From: Sphingomonadales bacterium UBA6171 | Lineage (GTDB): Bacteria; Pseudomonadota; Alphaproteobacteria; Sphingomonadales; Sphingomonadaceae | Assembly: GCA_002422985.1 (NCBI GenBank) | Contig: DITZ01000100.1 | Span: forward strand, 1-5,737 | DNA length: 5,737 nucleotides | Direction of reading: 5' to 3' | Part shown: piece by piece, positions 1 through 5,197 of the stretch | Numbering within the stretch: the stretch's first letter is position 1 | Layout of the letters: each line of letters starts with the position of its first letter | The notes under the pieces: generated by a model | Told to the model about the DNA's origin: nothing | Seen by the model: the letters and a program-made list of their open reading frames with translations, nothing else | Database searches by the model: none | Program-made: the position numbers and the translations under genes

Positions 1-32
1 GGGTATCTCGCTCGGTTTAATATAGTTCTCAC

Positions 33-38
33 AGGGGA
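33..38 (+). promoter_or_regulatory. Ribosome binding site of the PEP-CTERM gene
   Basis: AGGGGA lies 5 bases before the ATG at 44, a good Shine-Dalgarno match at slightly short but usable spacing. Together with the signal peptide that begins at this ATG it fixes the start. The promoter itself probably lies wholly or partly off the left edge of the window. Confidence 0.7.
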
Positions 39-43
39 CGTTC

Positions 44-781
44 ATGACCAATTTTCGCATCGCTGCAATCGCTGCCATCGCATTGTCGGCTGTTCCGGCC
101 AGCGCCGTTACCACCATCTTCCTCGGTCAGGATGATGGCGTTGCACCGGGTTCCGCTTATGTGAACTCGGCCGCTGCCGAGGCAGCGTTCAAGTCCGCCG
201 CAGCCACCTATGGCGGCGTCACGACCGAAACCTTCGAATCGGCCACCGTCGGCTTCTATTCGCCGCTCGATCTCGCCGACATCGTCATCGGCTACAGCAC
301 GCAGAACTTCGGCCCCAGCCTGTCCGGCGTGAACAACACGCAGATCGGCACGGCGGTTTACGCCTTCAACGTGACCGATGGCGGCACCCAATGGCTTGGC
401 TTCCCGGATTTCTTCAATTCGGCTGCAACCATGACATTCAAGGCGCCGACCAACAGCATCGGCTTCTACATCACCGGCGTGCAGGACATTTTCACCTCTT
501 CGCTGACGCTCGAACTGCTGGACGGGTCGATGCAGACCTTCGCCCTGCCGATCAACACCGACGGCGGCGTGGCCTATTTCGGCCTGGTTGATTCGCTCGG
601 CTTCACGGCCGTCCATCTGTCGCAGGCGAATTACCCCGGCTATGCCGACGCCTGGGGCATCGACGACATCAGCTACAATGTGGTGCCGGAAGCCGCCACC
701 TGGGCGATGATGATCGTCGGCTTCGGTCTGGTGGGCGCTGCTGCCCGTCGCCGCCGCCCGCTGGCGCGCATGGCTGCCTGA
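44..781 (+). CDS. PEPxxWA-CTERM sorting domain-containing exported protein
   Basis: This 245-residue protein is predicted to be exported and handled by an exosortase-type sorting system. Residues 1-21 form a signal peptide: a short polar start, a hydrophobic Ala/Ile-rich core and an AxA cleavage motif (PASA, then VTT). The middle part (about 22-212) is rich in Gly, Thr, Ser and aromatics with alternating hydrophobic residues, as in beta-sandwich surface proteins; I do not recognise a named domain. The C-terminus has the tripartite tail of PEP-CTERM proteins: PEAATWA (215-221), a hydrophobic helix (about 220-235) and an RRRR cluster followed by a short basic end. The third motif position is Ala rather than the Pro of canonical PEPxxWA. 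In this family the tail is known to be cleaved or anchored by exosortase, often in exopolysaccharide producers. No exosortase gene lies in the window. The start is supported by AGGGGA 5 bases upstream. The gene converges on the minus-strand operon. Family call is firm; function unknown. Confidence 0.88.
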   Translation: MTNFRIAAIAAIALSAVPASAVTTIFLGQDDGVAPGSAYVNSAAAEAAFKSAAATYGGVTTETFESATVGFYSPLDLADIVIGYSTQNFGPSLSGVNNTQIGTAVYAFNVTDGGTQWLGFPDFFNSAATMTFKAPTNSIGFYITGVQDIFTSSLTLELLDGSMQTFALPINTDGGVAYFGLVDSLGFTAVHLSQANYPGYADAWGIDDISYNVVPEAATWAMMIVGFGLVGAAARRRRPLARMAA

Positions 782-788
782 TCGGGCC

Positions 789-904
789 GGCACATGTGAT
801 CATGTGCCCACCTGCAAGGCACATGTGATCATGTGCCCACCTGCAAGGCACATGTGATCATGTGCCCACCTGCAAGGCACATGTGATCATGTGCCCACCT
901 GCAA
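789..904. repeat. Four perfect tandem copies of a 29-bp hairpin-forming unit
   Basis: Copies occupy 789-817, 818-846, 847-875 and 876-904 and are identical base for base. Each unit is a left arm GGCACATG, a loop TGAT, a right arm CATGTGCC (perfect 8-bp inverted repeat) and a 9-base linker CACCTGCAA. The array starts 7 bases after the stop codon of the plus-strand gene and ends directly at the terminator stem, so it would be transcribed as the 3' untranslated region of that gene. Because the right arm of each copy is also complementary to the left arm of the next, two hairpin registers are possible. The unit length is not a multiple of three, and open frames crossing it look incidental. This is not a CRISPR array: nothing varies between the copies. 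Possible roles are mRNA 3'-end protection, protein binding, or none (a minisatellite). Confidence 0.95.
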
Positions 905-944
905 GAAAAAGGCCCGGCACCAGCGATGGTGTCGGGCCTTTTTC
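905..944. terminator. Bidirectional intrinsic terminator between convergent genes
   Basis: A near-perfect inverted repeat has arms 905-922 and 927-944 around a GCGA loop. The core stem pairs GGCCCGGCACCA with TGGTGTCGGGCC, with a single G-T wobble, and is flanked by AAAAA on the left and TTTTT on the right. The U-tract therefore follows the GC-rich stem in either direction. It can end transcription of the PEP-CTERM gene on the plus strand and of the suhB-end operon on the minus strand, where it lies 42 bases past the suhB stop. Confidence 0.92.
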
Positions 945-986
945 CGTCTGCCGTATCCTGCCGCGCGCTGCCGGCAGTCAGCCGAC

Positions 987-1784
987 TCAGCGCACGGCTT
1001 CCGCCACCAGCTTATGCAGCCGCGAATGCAGCACATCGTTCGCCGCAATCACTTCGCGCCGCTCGATCATGCGTTCGCCACCGCGGAAATCGCTGACGAA
1101 TCCGCCGGCTTCCTTCACCAGCAGCATCCCGGCCGCCACATCCCATGCATGCAGCCCCTGTTCCCAGAAGCCGTCAAACCGCCCGGCGGCCACCCAGGCC
1201 AGATCAAGGCTCGCCGCCCCAAAGCGCCGCACGCCCGCCACCTGCGGGATCACATTCTTCAAAATGGCTTCAAACTGCGGCTGGTCGCCATGCCCCTTGA
1301 ACGGGATGCCGGTCGCGAACAGCGCCTCGTCCATGTCGCGGCGGCCAGACACGCGCAGCCGGGCATTCTGCAGCCAGGCACCCCGGCCCCGCTCCGCCCA
1401 GAAGCTTTCGTCCGTCAGCGGCTGATAGATCATGCCGGCAATCATGGTGCCCAGATGCTCCACACCGATCGACATCGCGAAATGCGGGATGCCGTGCAGA
1501 AAGTTGGTGGTGCCATCCAGCGGATCGATGATGAAGCGCGGGCTGTCCGGCGCCTCGCCGGGAATCTCGCCGCCTTCTTCCAGCAGAAAGCCCCAGCCGG
1601 GCCGCGCGCGCTGCAATTCCTCCACCAGCGTGCGTTCGGCGGCCTTGTCGGCCTGGCTCACAAAGTCGGCAGGCCCCTTGCGGCTCACCTGCAACTGCGC
1701 GACCTCGCCGAAATCCCGGCGCAGCTTGGGCGCGGCCTTGCGGCAGGCGCGCTCCATGACAGTGATGATGGCAGACTGGCTCAT
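987..1784 (-). CDS. suhB: Inositol monophosphatase family protein (SuhB-like)
   Basis: This 265-residue protein belongs to the Mg2+-dependent, Li+-sensitive inositol monophosphatase family, which hydrolyses myo-inositol phosphates and related sugar phosphates. In E. coli SuhB also acts as an rRNA transcription antitermination factor; whether this one does is unknown. Visible motifs: the metal-binding acidic pair in LLEEGGE (Glu69/Glu70), the family signature IIDPLDGTTNF at 85-95 with Asp87 and Asp90 as metal ligands, and the second signature WDVAAG starting at Trp214 with Asp215 as the further ligand. Length is normal for the family and nothing is missing. The ATG overlaps the efp stop by one base (TGATG), and no clear Shine-Dalgarno sequence precedes it, so translation is probably coupled to efp. 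It is the last gene of the operon, followed by the shared terminator. Family call is firm; the true substrate cannot be read from sequence. Confidence 0.93.
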   Translation of the reverse strand: MSQSAIITVMERACRKAAPKLRRDFGEVAQLQVSRKGPADFVSQADKAAERTLVEELQRARPGWGFLLEEGGEIPGEAPDSPRFIIDPLDGTTNFLHGIPHFAMSIGVEHLGTMIAGMIYQPLTDESFWAERGRGAWLQNARLRVSGRRDMDEALFATGIPFKGHGDQPQFEAILKNVIPQVAGVRRFGAASLDLAWVAAGRFDGFWEQGLHAWDVAAGMLLVKEAGGFVSDFRGGERMIERREVIAANDVLHSRLHKLVAEAVR

Positions 1785-2347
1785 CAGTCAGCGCGACGCA
1801 CATAGGTTTGTTCATACACATCAACGACGATGCGCGTGCCAGAGCCGATAAAGGGCGGCACCATCACCCGCACACCATTGTCGAGCACGGCGGGCTTATA
1901 AGAGGAGGAAGCCGTCTGCCCCTTCACCACCGCATCGGCATCCACCACGGTCGCCTCCACCGTTTCGGGCAGTTGCACGGAAAGCGGACGCTCGTCATAT
2001 AATTCCATGCTGACGTCCATGCCGTCCTGCAGGAAAGCGGCAGCTTCGCCCAGCAGGTCACGCGGCAGCGTCACCTGATCATAATTATCCTTGTCCATGA
2101 AAACGAGATTATCGTCCTCCGCATAAAGATACTGGAAATCCTTGGTATCCAGGCGAACCCGCTCCACCGTCTCCGCCGAGCGGAACCGCACATTGGTCTT
2201 GCGCCCGTCGATCAGATTCTTCATCTCGACCTGCATATAGGCCCCGCCCTTGCCGGGCTGGGTATGCTGGGTCTTCACCGCGCGCCAGATGCCGTTTTCA
2301 TATTCAATGATGTTGCCGGGACGAATGTCCACGCCGCTGATTTTCAT
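1784..2347 (-). CDS. efp: Elongation factor P
   Basis: This 187-residue protein is EF-P, which binds stalled ribosomes between the P and E sites and promotes peptide-bond formation at polyproline stretches in the cytoplasm. It has the expected three-part layout: an N-terminal KOW-like domain (about 1-62), a central OB-fold domain (about 65-125) and a C-terminal OB-fold domain (about 130-185) ending near the conserved GTRIVVDVYEQTYVRR block. The tip loop that reaches the peptidyl-transferase centre reads QPGKGGAY, so the modifiable residue is Lys33. This is the lysine type, as in E. coli (beta-lysylated there by EpmA/EpmB), not the rhamnosylated arginine type. No modification enzyme is encoded in the window. 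Length matches the family (about 185-190). The start is supported by AGGTG 5 bases upstream. The stop overlaps the suhB ATG by one base; thiE lies 71 bases upstream. Confidence 0.97.
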   Translation of the reverse strand: MKISGVDIRPGNIIEYENGIWRAVKTQHTQPGKGGAYMQVEMKNLIDGRKTNVRFRSAETVERVRLDTKDFQYLYAEDDNLVFMDKDNYDQVTLPRDLLGEAAAFLQDGMDVSMELYDERPLSVQLPETVEATVVDADAVVKGQTASSSYKPAVLDNGVRVMVPPFIGSGTRIVVDVYEQTYVRRAD

Positions 2348-2352
2348 AGGTT

Positions 2353-2357
2353 CACCT
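2353..2357 (-). promoter_or_regulatory. Ribosome binding site of efp
   Basis: Read on the minus strand this is AGGTG, 5 bases before the efp ATG. Efp is the one complete gene in the operon whose start does not overlap the preceding stop codon, so it needs its own site, and this is the only good candidate in the thiE-efp gap. Confidence 0.65.
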
Positions 2358-2369
2358 GTACGGTTGGAA

Positions 2370-2385
2370 AGAGCCGAGCGGCTCT
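2370..2385 (-). other. Small hairpin in the thiE-efp gap, possible weak terminator or attenuator
   Basis: A perfect inverted repeat pairs AGAGCCG with CGGCTCT around a 2-base centre (in practice a 6-bp stem with a 4-base loop). On the minus strand it is followed by a short TTTCC run. It lies 33 bases after the thiE stop and 22 bases before the efp ATG. The stem is short and the T-run brief, so at most it is a leaky terminator, an attenuator or an RNA processing site that separates efp-suhB from the upstream genes. The role is inference; only the inverted repeat is seen. Confidence 0.4.
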
Positions 2386-2418
2386 ACCCATGCCACCCGC
2401 TTAACGCAAGCCCGCAGC

Positions 2419-3084
2419 CTAAGCTGCTGCCATCGCTTTCACCAGTTCCCGCACCGCGTCCGCCGGGCTGGCCGCATTCCACACCGCGCCGGAAACGGCG
2501 ATGAAATCCGCGCCGGCTTCCACCAGCGGCCCGCAATTCTCAGCGGTGATGCCGCCAATCGCCACGCAGGGAATCGGCGAAATCGCCGTCCACCAGCGCA
2601 GCACATCCGGCTCCGCACGATAATCCGCCGCCTTGGTCGCGGTCTCGAAAAAGGCGCCGAACGCCACATAATGCGCGCCGGCCTCGCCGGCTTCCATCGC
2701 CAGGTGCCGGCTGTCATGGCAGGTCACGCCAATCTGCGCATCCGCCCCCATCAATCGCCGGGCGTCCGCCACGCTGCCGTCGCCCTGCCCCAGATGCACG
2801 CCATCCGCGCCGCACTGCGCCGCCAGGTCCGCCCGATCATTCAGGATGAAGGCCACATCATGCGCCGCGCAAATGGGCATCAGCCGCGCGGCCGCCGCCA
2901 GCACCGCCGCATCATCGGCCCCCTTCAGCCGCAGCTGATAGGCCGCCACATCGCCCGCCCCCAGCGCCGCTTCCAGCGCTGCGGCATGGTCTTCCAGCAC
3001 AAAGGCCGGCGGCGAAATCAGATAGAGCTGACAGGGAGGACGTGCCTCCCTGCCAAAATCTCCCGGCTCGGCGCTACCGCTCAT
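2419..3084 (-). CDS. thiE: Thiamine phosphate synthase
   Basis: This 221-residue TIM-barrel enzyme is predicted to join HMP-pyrophosphate and the thiazole phosphate to form thiamine phosphate, the condensation step of vitamin B1 synthesis in the cytoplasm. Family motifs appear in order: QLRLK (50-54, pyrophosphate contacts), LND (81-83) and DGVHLGQ (94-100, pyrimidine and Mg2+ site), IGVTCHD (118-124), YVAFGAFF with TATK (139-151), and AIGGIT (175-180, phosphate binding). GVTCH replaces the more usual GVSxH form, so this is a somewhat divergent ThiE; a related TenI-like role is possible but the HMP-PP contacts look intact. The ATG overlaps the fbaB stop by four bases (ATGA). An AAGGA abuts the ATG with no spacer, so coupling to fbaB is the likelier route of initiation. 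The first 15 or so residues precede the conserved CQLYLIS block and contain no alternative ATG, GTG or TTG codon. A hairpin covers codons 12-18. Confidence 0.88.
   Translation of the reverse strand: MSGSAEPGDFGREARPPCQLYLISPPAFVLEDHAAALEAALGAGDVAAYQLRLKGADDAAVLAAAARLMPICAAHDVAFILNDRADLAAQCGADGVHLGQGDGSVADARRLMGADAQIGVTCHDSRHLAMEAGEAGAHYVAFGAFFETATKAADYRAEPDVLRWWTAISPIPCVAIGGITAENCGPLVEAGADFIAVSGAVWNAASPADAVRELVKAMAAA
3032..3052 (-). other. GC-rich inverted repeat inside the start of thiE
   Basis: CAGGGAGG and CCTCCCTG form a perfect 8-bp stem around a 5-base loop, within codons 12-18 of thiE. On the mRNA the left arm holds a Shine-Dalgarno-like AGGGAGG that is masked by the right arm. A stable stem this near a start codon can slow ribosomes or damp initiation, but in GC-rich coding DNA it may be chance. 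Confidence 0.4.
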
Positions 3085-3995
3085 TCCTTGTTGAGATAGA
3101 TGCGGACGATCTTGTCCAGCAGCGCCAGCGCGTCCTCACGCGGGCGCTGGAAGCTGTTGCGTCCGATGATGGAGCCATTGCCGCCGCCATCGCGAATGGC
3201 GCGCGCATCGTCATACACCGCGTCCGCCCCCTTGGTGGCGCCGCCGGAGAAGACCACGATGCGCCGCCCGTTGAAGCAGGCCTTCACCACATGTTCCACC
3301 CGCTTCGCCTGGGTGGACCAGTCGCCGCCCTCGTAGGACTGCACCGCATCCTTCTGCTCGATATGGGCCGACGGCAGCTTCACCTTGATGATATGCGCGC
3401 CCAGCAGGGCCGCCATATGCGCGGCATAAGCCCCCACATCCAGCGCCAGTTCGCCTTCTTTGGAAAGCTTGCCGCCGCGCGGATAGCTCCAGATCACCGT
3501 CGCAACGCCCACGGATTTCGCTTCCGCCGACATCTCCCGGATTTCCTCCATCATGTCGAACACATCATCCGCACCCGGATAGATGGTGAAGCCGATGGCC
3601 GAGCAACCCAGCCGCAGCGCATCATCAACACCGCCGGTAATCGCCTGATTGATGCCCGTCGCCCAGCTGTTGGAGCTGTTGACCTTCAAAATCGTCGGAA
3701 TCTGCCCGGCGAATGTATCAGCCCCCGCCTCCAGCGCCCCCAGCGGTGCCGCATAGGCATTCAGCCCGGCATCGATCGCCAGTTGATAATGGTAATGCGG
3801 GTCATAGCCCGCCGGATTCGGCGCAAAGCTCCGCGCCGGCCCATGTTCAAACCCCTGATCGACCGGCAGGATCACCATCTTGCCGGTGCCACCCAGACGC
3901 CCGGCACACAGCATCCGGGCAAGATTGGCCTTCGTACCGGGATTGTCGCTCTCGTAATTCGCCAGAATCTTCCGGACCGTCCTGGTCATCTTCAT
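3081..3995 (-). CDS. fbaB: Class I fructose-bisphosphate aldolase (DhnA/FbaB type)
   Basis: This 304-residue cytoplasmic enzyme reversibly splits fructose-1,6-bisphosphate into dihydroxyacetone phosphate and glyceraldehyde-3-phosphate by Schiff-base chemistry, without the zinc of class II aldolases. Visible motifs: LPVDQGFEHGP (43-53, conserved Asp46), IWSYPRG (168-174, with the Trp/Tyr pair typical of the family) and IIKVKLP (202-208), where Lys204 is the best candidate for the Schiff-base lysine by spacing from the Trp/Tyr pair. VVFSGG and the GSIIGRNSFQR phosphate-binding end follow. I chose the ATG at 3995, not the upstream one at 4052: it overlaps the pgk stop by four bases (ATGA) and has AGGAG 8 bases before it, while the extra 19 residues are unlike the family. 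A second ATG two codons on (3989) is possible but worse spaced. The stop overlaps the thiE ATG. The role is probably gluconeogenic in this kind of organism (inference). Confidence 0.93.
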   Translation of the reverse strand: MKMTRTVRKILANYESDNPGTKANLARMLCAGRLGGTGKMVILPVDQGFEHGPARSFAPNPAGYDPHYHYQLAIDAGLNAYAAPLGALEAGADTFAGQIPTILKVNSSNSWATGINQAITGGVDDALRLGCSAIGFTIYPGADDVFDMMEEIREMSAEAKSVGVATVIWSYPRGGKLSKEGELALDVGAYAAHMAALLGAHIIKVKLPSAHIEQKDAVQSYEGGDWSTQAKRVEHVVKACFNGRRIVVFSGGATKGADAVYDDARAIRDGGGNGSIIGRNSFQRPREDALALLDKIVRIYLNKE

Positions 3996-5197
3996 GCTGC
4001 TGTCTCCTGTTGCAAAGCCTCGACGCCCGGAAGCGCCTTTCCTTCCATCCACTCCAGAAACGCCCCGCCGGCCGTGGATATGAAAGAGAATTTATCCCCC
4101 ACGCCCGCATGATTCAGCGCCGCCACGGTGTCGCCGCCACCCGCCACGCTGATCAATGTTCCACCCTCCGTCAAAGCCGCCGCCGTCTGTGCCAGCGCCA
4201 CCGTCGCCCGGTCGAACGGTGTCAGCTCGAACGCGCCCAGCGGCCCGTTCCACACCAGCGTCGCGCAGGTTTTCAGCACATCGCCCAGCGCTTCCACCGC
4301 GTCCGGCCCGATATCCAGCACCATCGCATCCGCCGGAATTTCGTGGATATTCACCACCCTGTTCGCCGCATTCGCCTTGAACTCGGTCGCCACCACCACG
4401 TCATAGGGCAGATGCACCGTGCAGCCGGACGCCTCCGCCCGCGCCAATATGTCCAGCGCCGTGGATGCCAGATCATGCTCGCACAGGCTCTTGCCCACAT
4501 TCACGCCACGCGCCGCCAGAAAGGTATTGGCCATGCCGCCGCCGATGATCAGATGATCCACCCGGCGCACCAGATTGGCCAGCACATCCAGCTTCGACGA
4601 AACCTTGGCACCACCCACAACGGCGGCCACCGGATGCACCGGTGCCCCAAGCGCCGCCTGCAACGCCTTCAGCTCCGCCTCCATGGAACGCCCGGCATAG
4701 GCCGGCAGCACATGCGCCAGTCCCTCGGTCGAAACATGCGCCCGGTGCGCGGCGGAAAAGGCATCATTCACATAAATATCCCCCACCTTCGCCATTTCGG
4801 CGATCAGCGCGGGATCATTCCTCTCCTCACCGGCATGGAATCGTGTGTTTTCCAGCACCGTGACGCTGCCATCCGCCAGCGCGACCGACTGAGCGGCCAC
4901 CGCGTCACCGGCACAATCATCGATGAAGCCCACCGGCCGGCCCAGCACATCGGCCAGCGCCGGCACCACCTGCGCCAGGCTCATGTCGGCCCGCCGCTGG
5001 CCGTTCGGCCGGCCGAAATGCGCCAGCACCAGCACCTTTGCGCCCCGGTCCGCCAGCGAGGCAATCGTCGGCACCGCGGCTTCCAGCCGGGTAACATCCG
5101 TCACCCGGCCATCCGCCATCGGCACGTTCAGATCGACCCGCACCAGCACCCGCCTGCCCGACAGATTCGCCGGCAGATCATCGATTCCACGAAACAT
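3992..5197 (-). CDS. pgk: Phosphoglycerate kinase
   Basis: This 401-residue cytoplasmic enzyme reversibly transfers the acyl phosphate of 1,3-bisphosphoglycerate to ADP, giving 3-phosphoglycerate and ATP. The N-domain carries the substrate-binding signature RVDLNVP (20-26), Arg37, and HFGRP (60-64), then ENTRF and NDAF. The C-domain carries the nucleotide-binding region with VVGGAKVSSK, LIIGGGMANTF, NGPLGAFE and GGGDT (353-357), followed by ISTAGGAFLEW, an Ala variant of the more common STGGGA. Length is normal and no key residue is missing. I chose the ATG at 5197 because it overlaps the gap stop by one base (TGATG) and begins the conserved FRGIDDL stretch. An in-frame ATG at 5254 would add 19 residues encoded within the end of gap and unlike the family. 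No strong Shine-Dalgarno sequence precedes the ATG, so translation is probably coupled to gap. The stop overlaps the fbaB start. Confidence 0.97.
   Translation of the reverse strand: MFRGIDDLPANLSGRRVLVRVDLNVPMADGRVTDVTRLEAAVPTIASLADRGAKVLVLAHFGRPNGQRRADMSLAQVVPALADVLGRPVGFIDDCAGDAVAAQSVALADGSVTVLENTRFHAGEERNDPALIAEMAKVGDIYVNDAFSAAHRAHVSTEGLAHVLPAYAGRSMEAELKALQAALGAPVHPVAAVVGGAKVSSKLDVLANLVRRVDHLIIGGGMANTFLAARGVNVGKSLCEHDLASTALDILARAEASGCTVHLPYDVVVATEFKANAANRVVNIHEIPADAMVLDIGPDAVEALGDVLKTCATLVWNGPLGAFELTPFDRATVALAQTAAALTEGGTLISVAGGGDTVAALNHAGVGDKFSFISTAGGAFLEWMEGKALPGVEALQQETAA
4004..4008 (-). promoter_or_regulatory. Ribosome binding site that decides the fbaB start
   Basis: Read on the minus strand this is AGGAG, lying inside the last codons of pgk and 8 bases before the ATG at 3995. 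It would be 14 bases from the alternative ATG at 3989 and cannot serve an ATG at 4052, so it favours the 304-residue protein. Confidence 0.7.

Noticed and set aside
21..26. TATAGT as a -10 promoter box for the PEP-CTERM gene.
   Set aside because: Transcription would start almost at the ribosome binding site, and a -35 box would fall at or beyond the window edge, so it cannot be supported.
29..793. Minus-strand open frame of 254 codons covering the PEP-CTERM gene.
   Set aside because: It mirrors the plus-strand gene, which has a signal peptide, ribosome binding site and sorting tail. The antisense product has none of these.
789..904. Possible CRISPR array from regular 29-bp repeats with palindromic arms.
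   Set aside because: The 29-bp period includes the 9-base linker, which is identical in all copies. There are no variable spacers and no cas genes nearby.
905..944. Terminator stem as a diverged fifth copy of the repeat, since both have GGCAC, a 4-base loop and GTG on the right arm.
   Set aside because: The resemblance is limited to a few bases around the loop, and the linker is absent. Chance similarity between two short hairpins is as likely.
968..977. CTGCCGGCAG palindrome after the suhB stop as a regulatory site.
   Set aside because: A loopless 10-bp palindrome in GC-rich DNA is expected by chance, and nothing else near it suggests binding.
862..1425. Plus-strand open frame starting inside the repeat array and running over the end of suhB.
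   Set aside because: It would read through the terminator stem and is antisense to suhB. The composition is that of a shadow frame.
1686..1694. Another copy of the repeat linker CACCTGCAA inside suhB.
   Set aside because: Only the 9-base linker matches, with no inverted repeat around it, and it encodes a conserved part of the protein.
2382..2410. Minus-strand TTGCGT and TAGAGC with 17-base spacing as an internal promoter for efp.
   Set aside because: Only about half the consensus bases match, and the -10 candidate overlaps the hairpin. Weak matches like this are common by chance.
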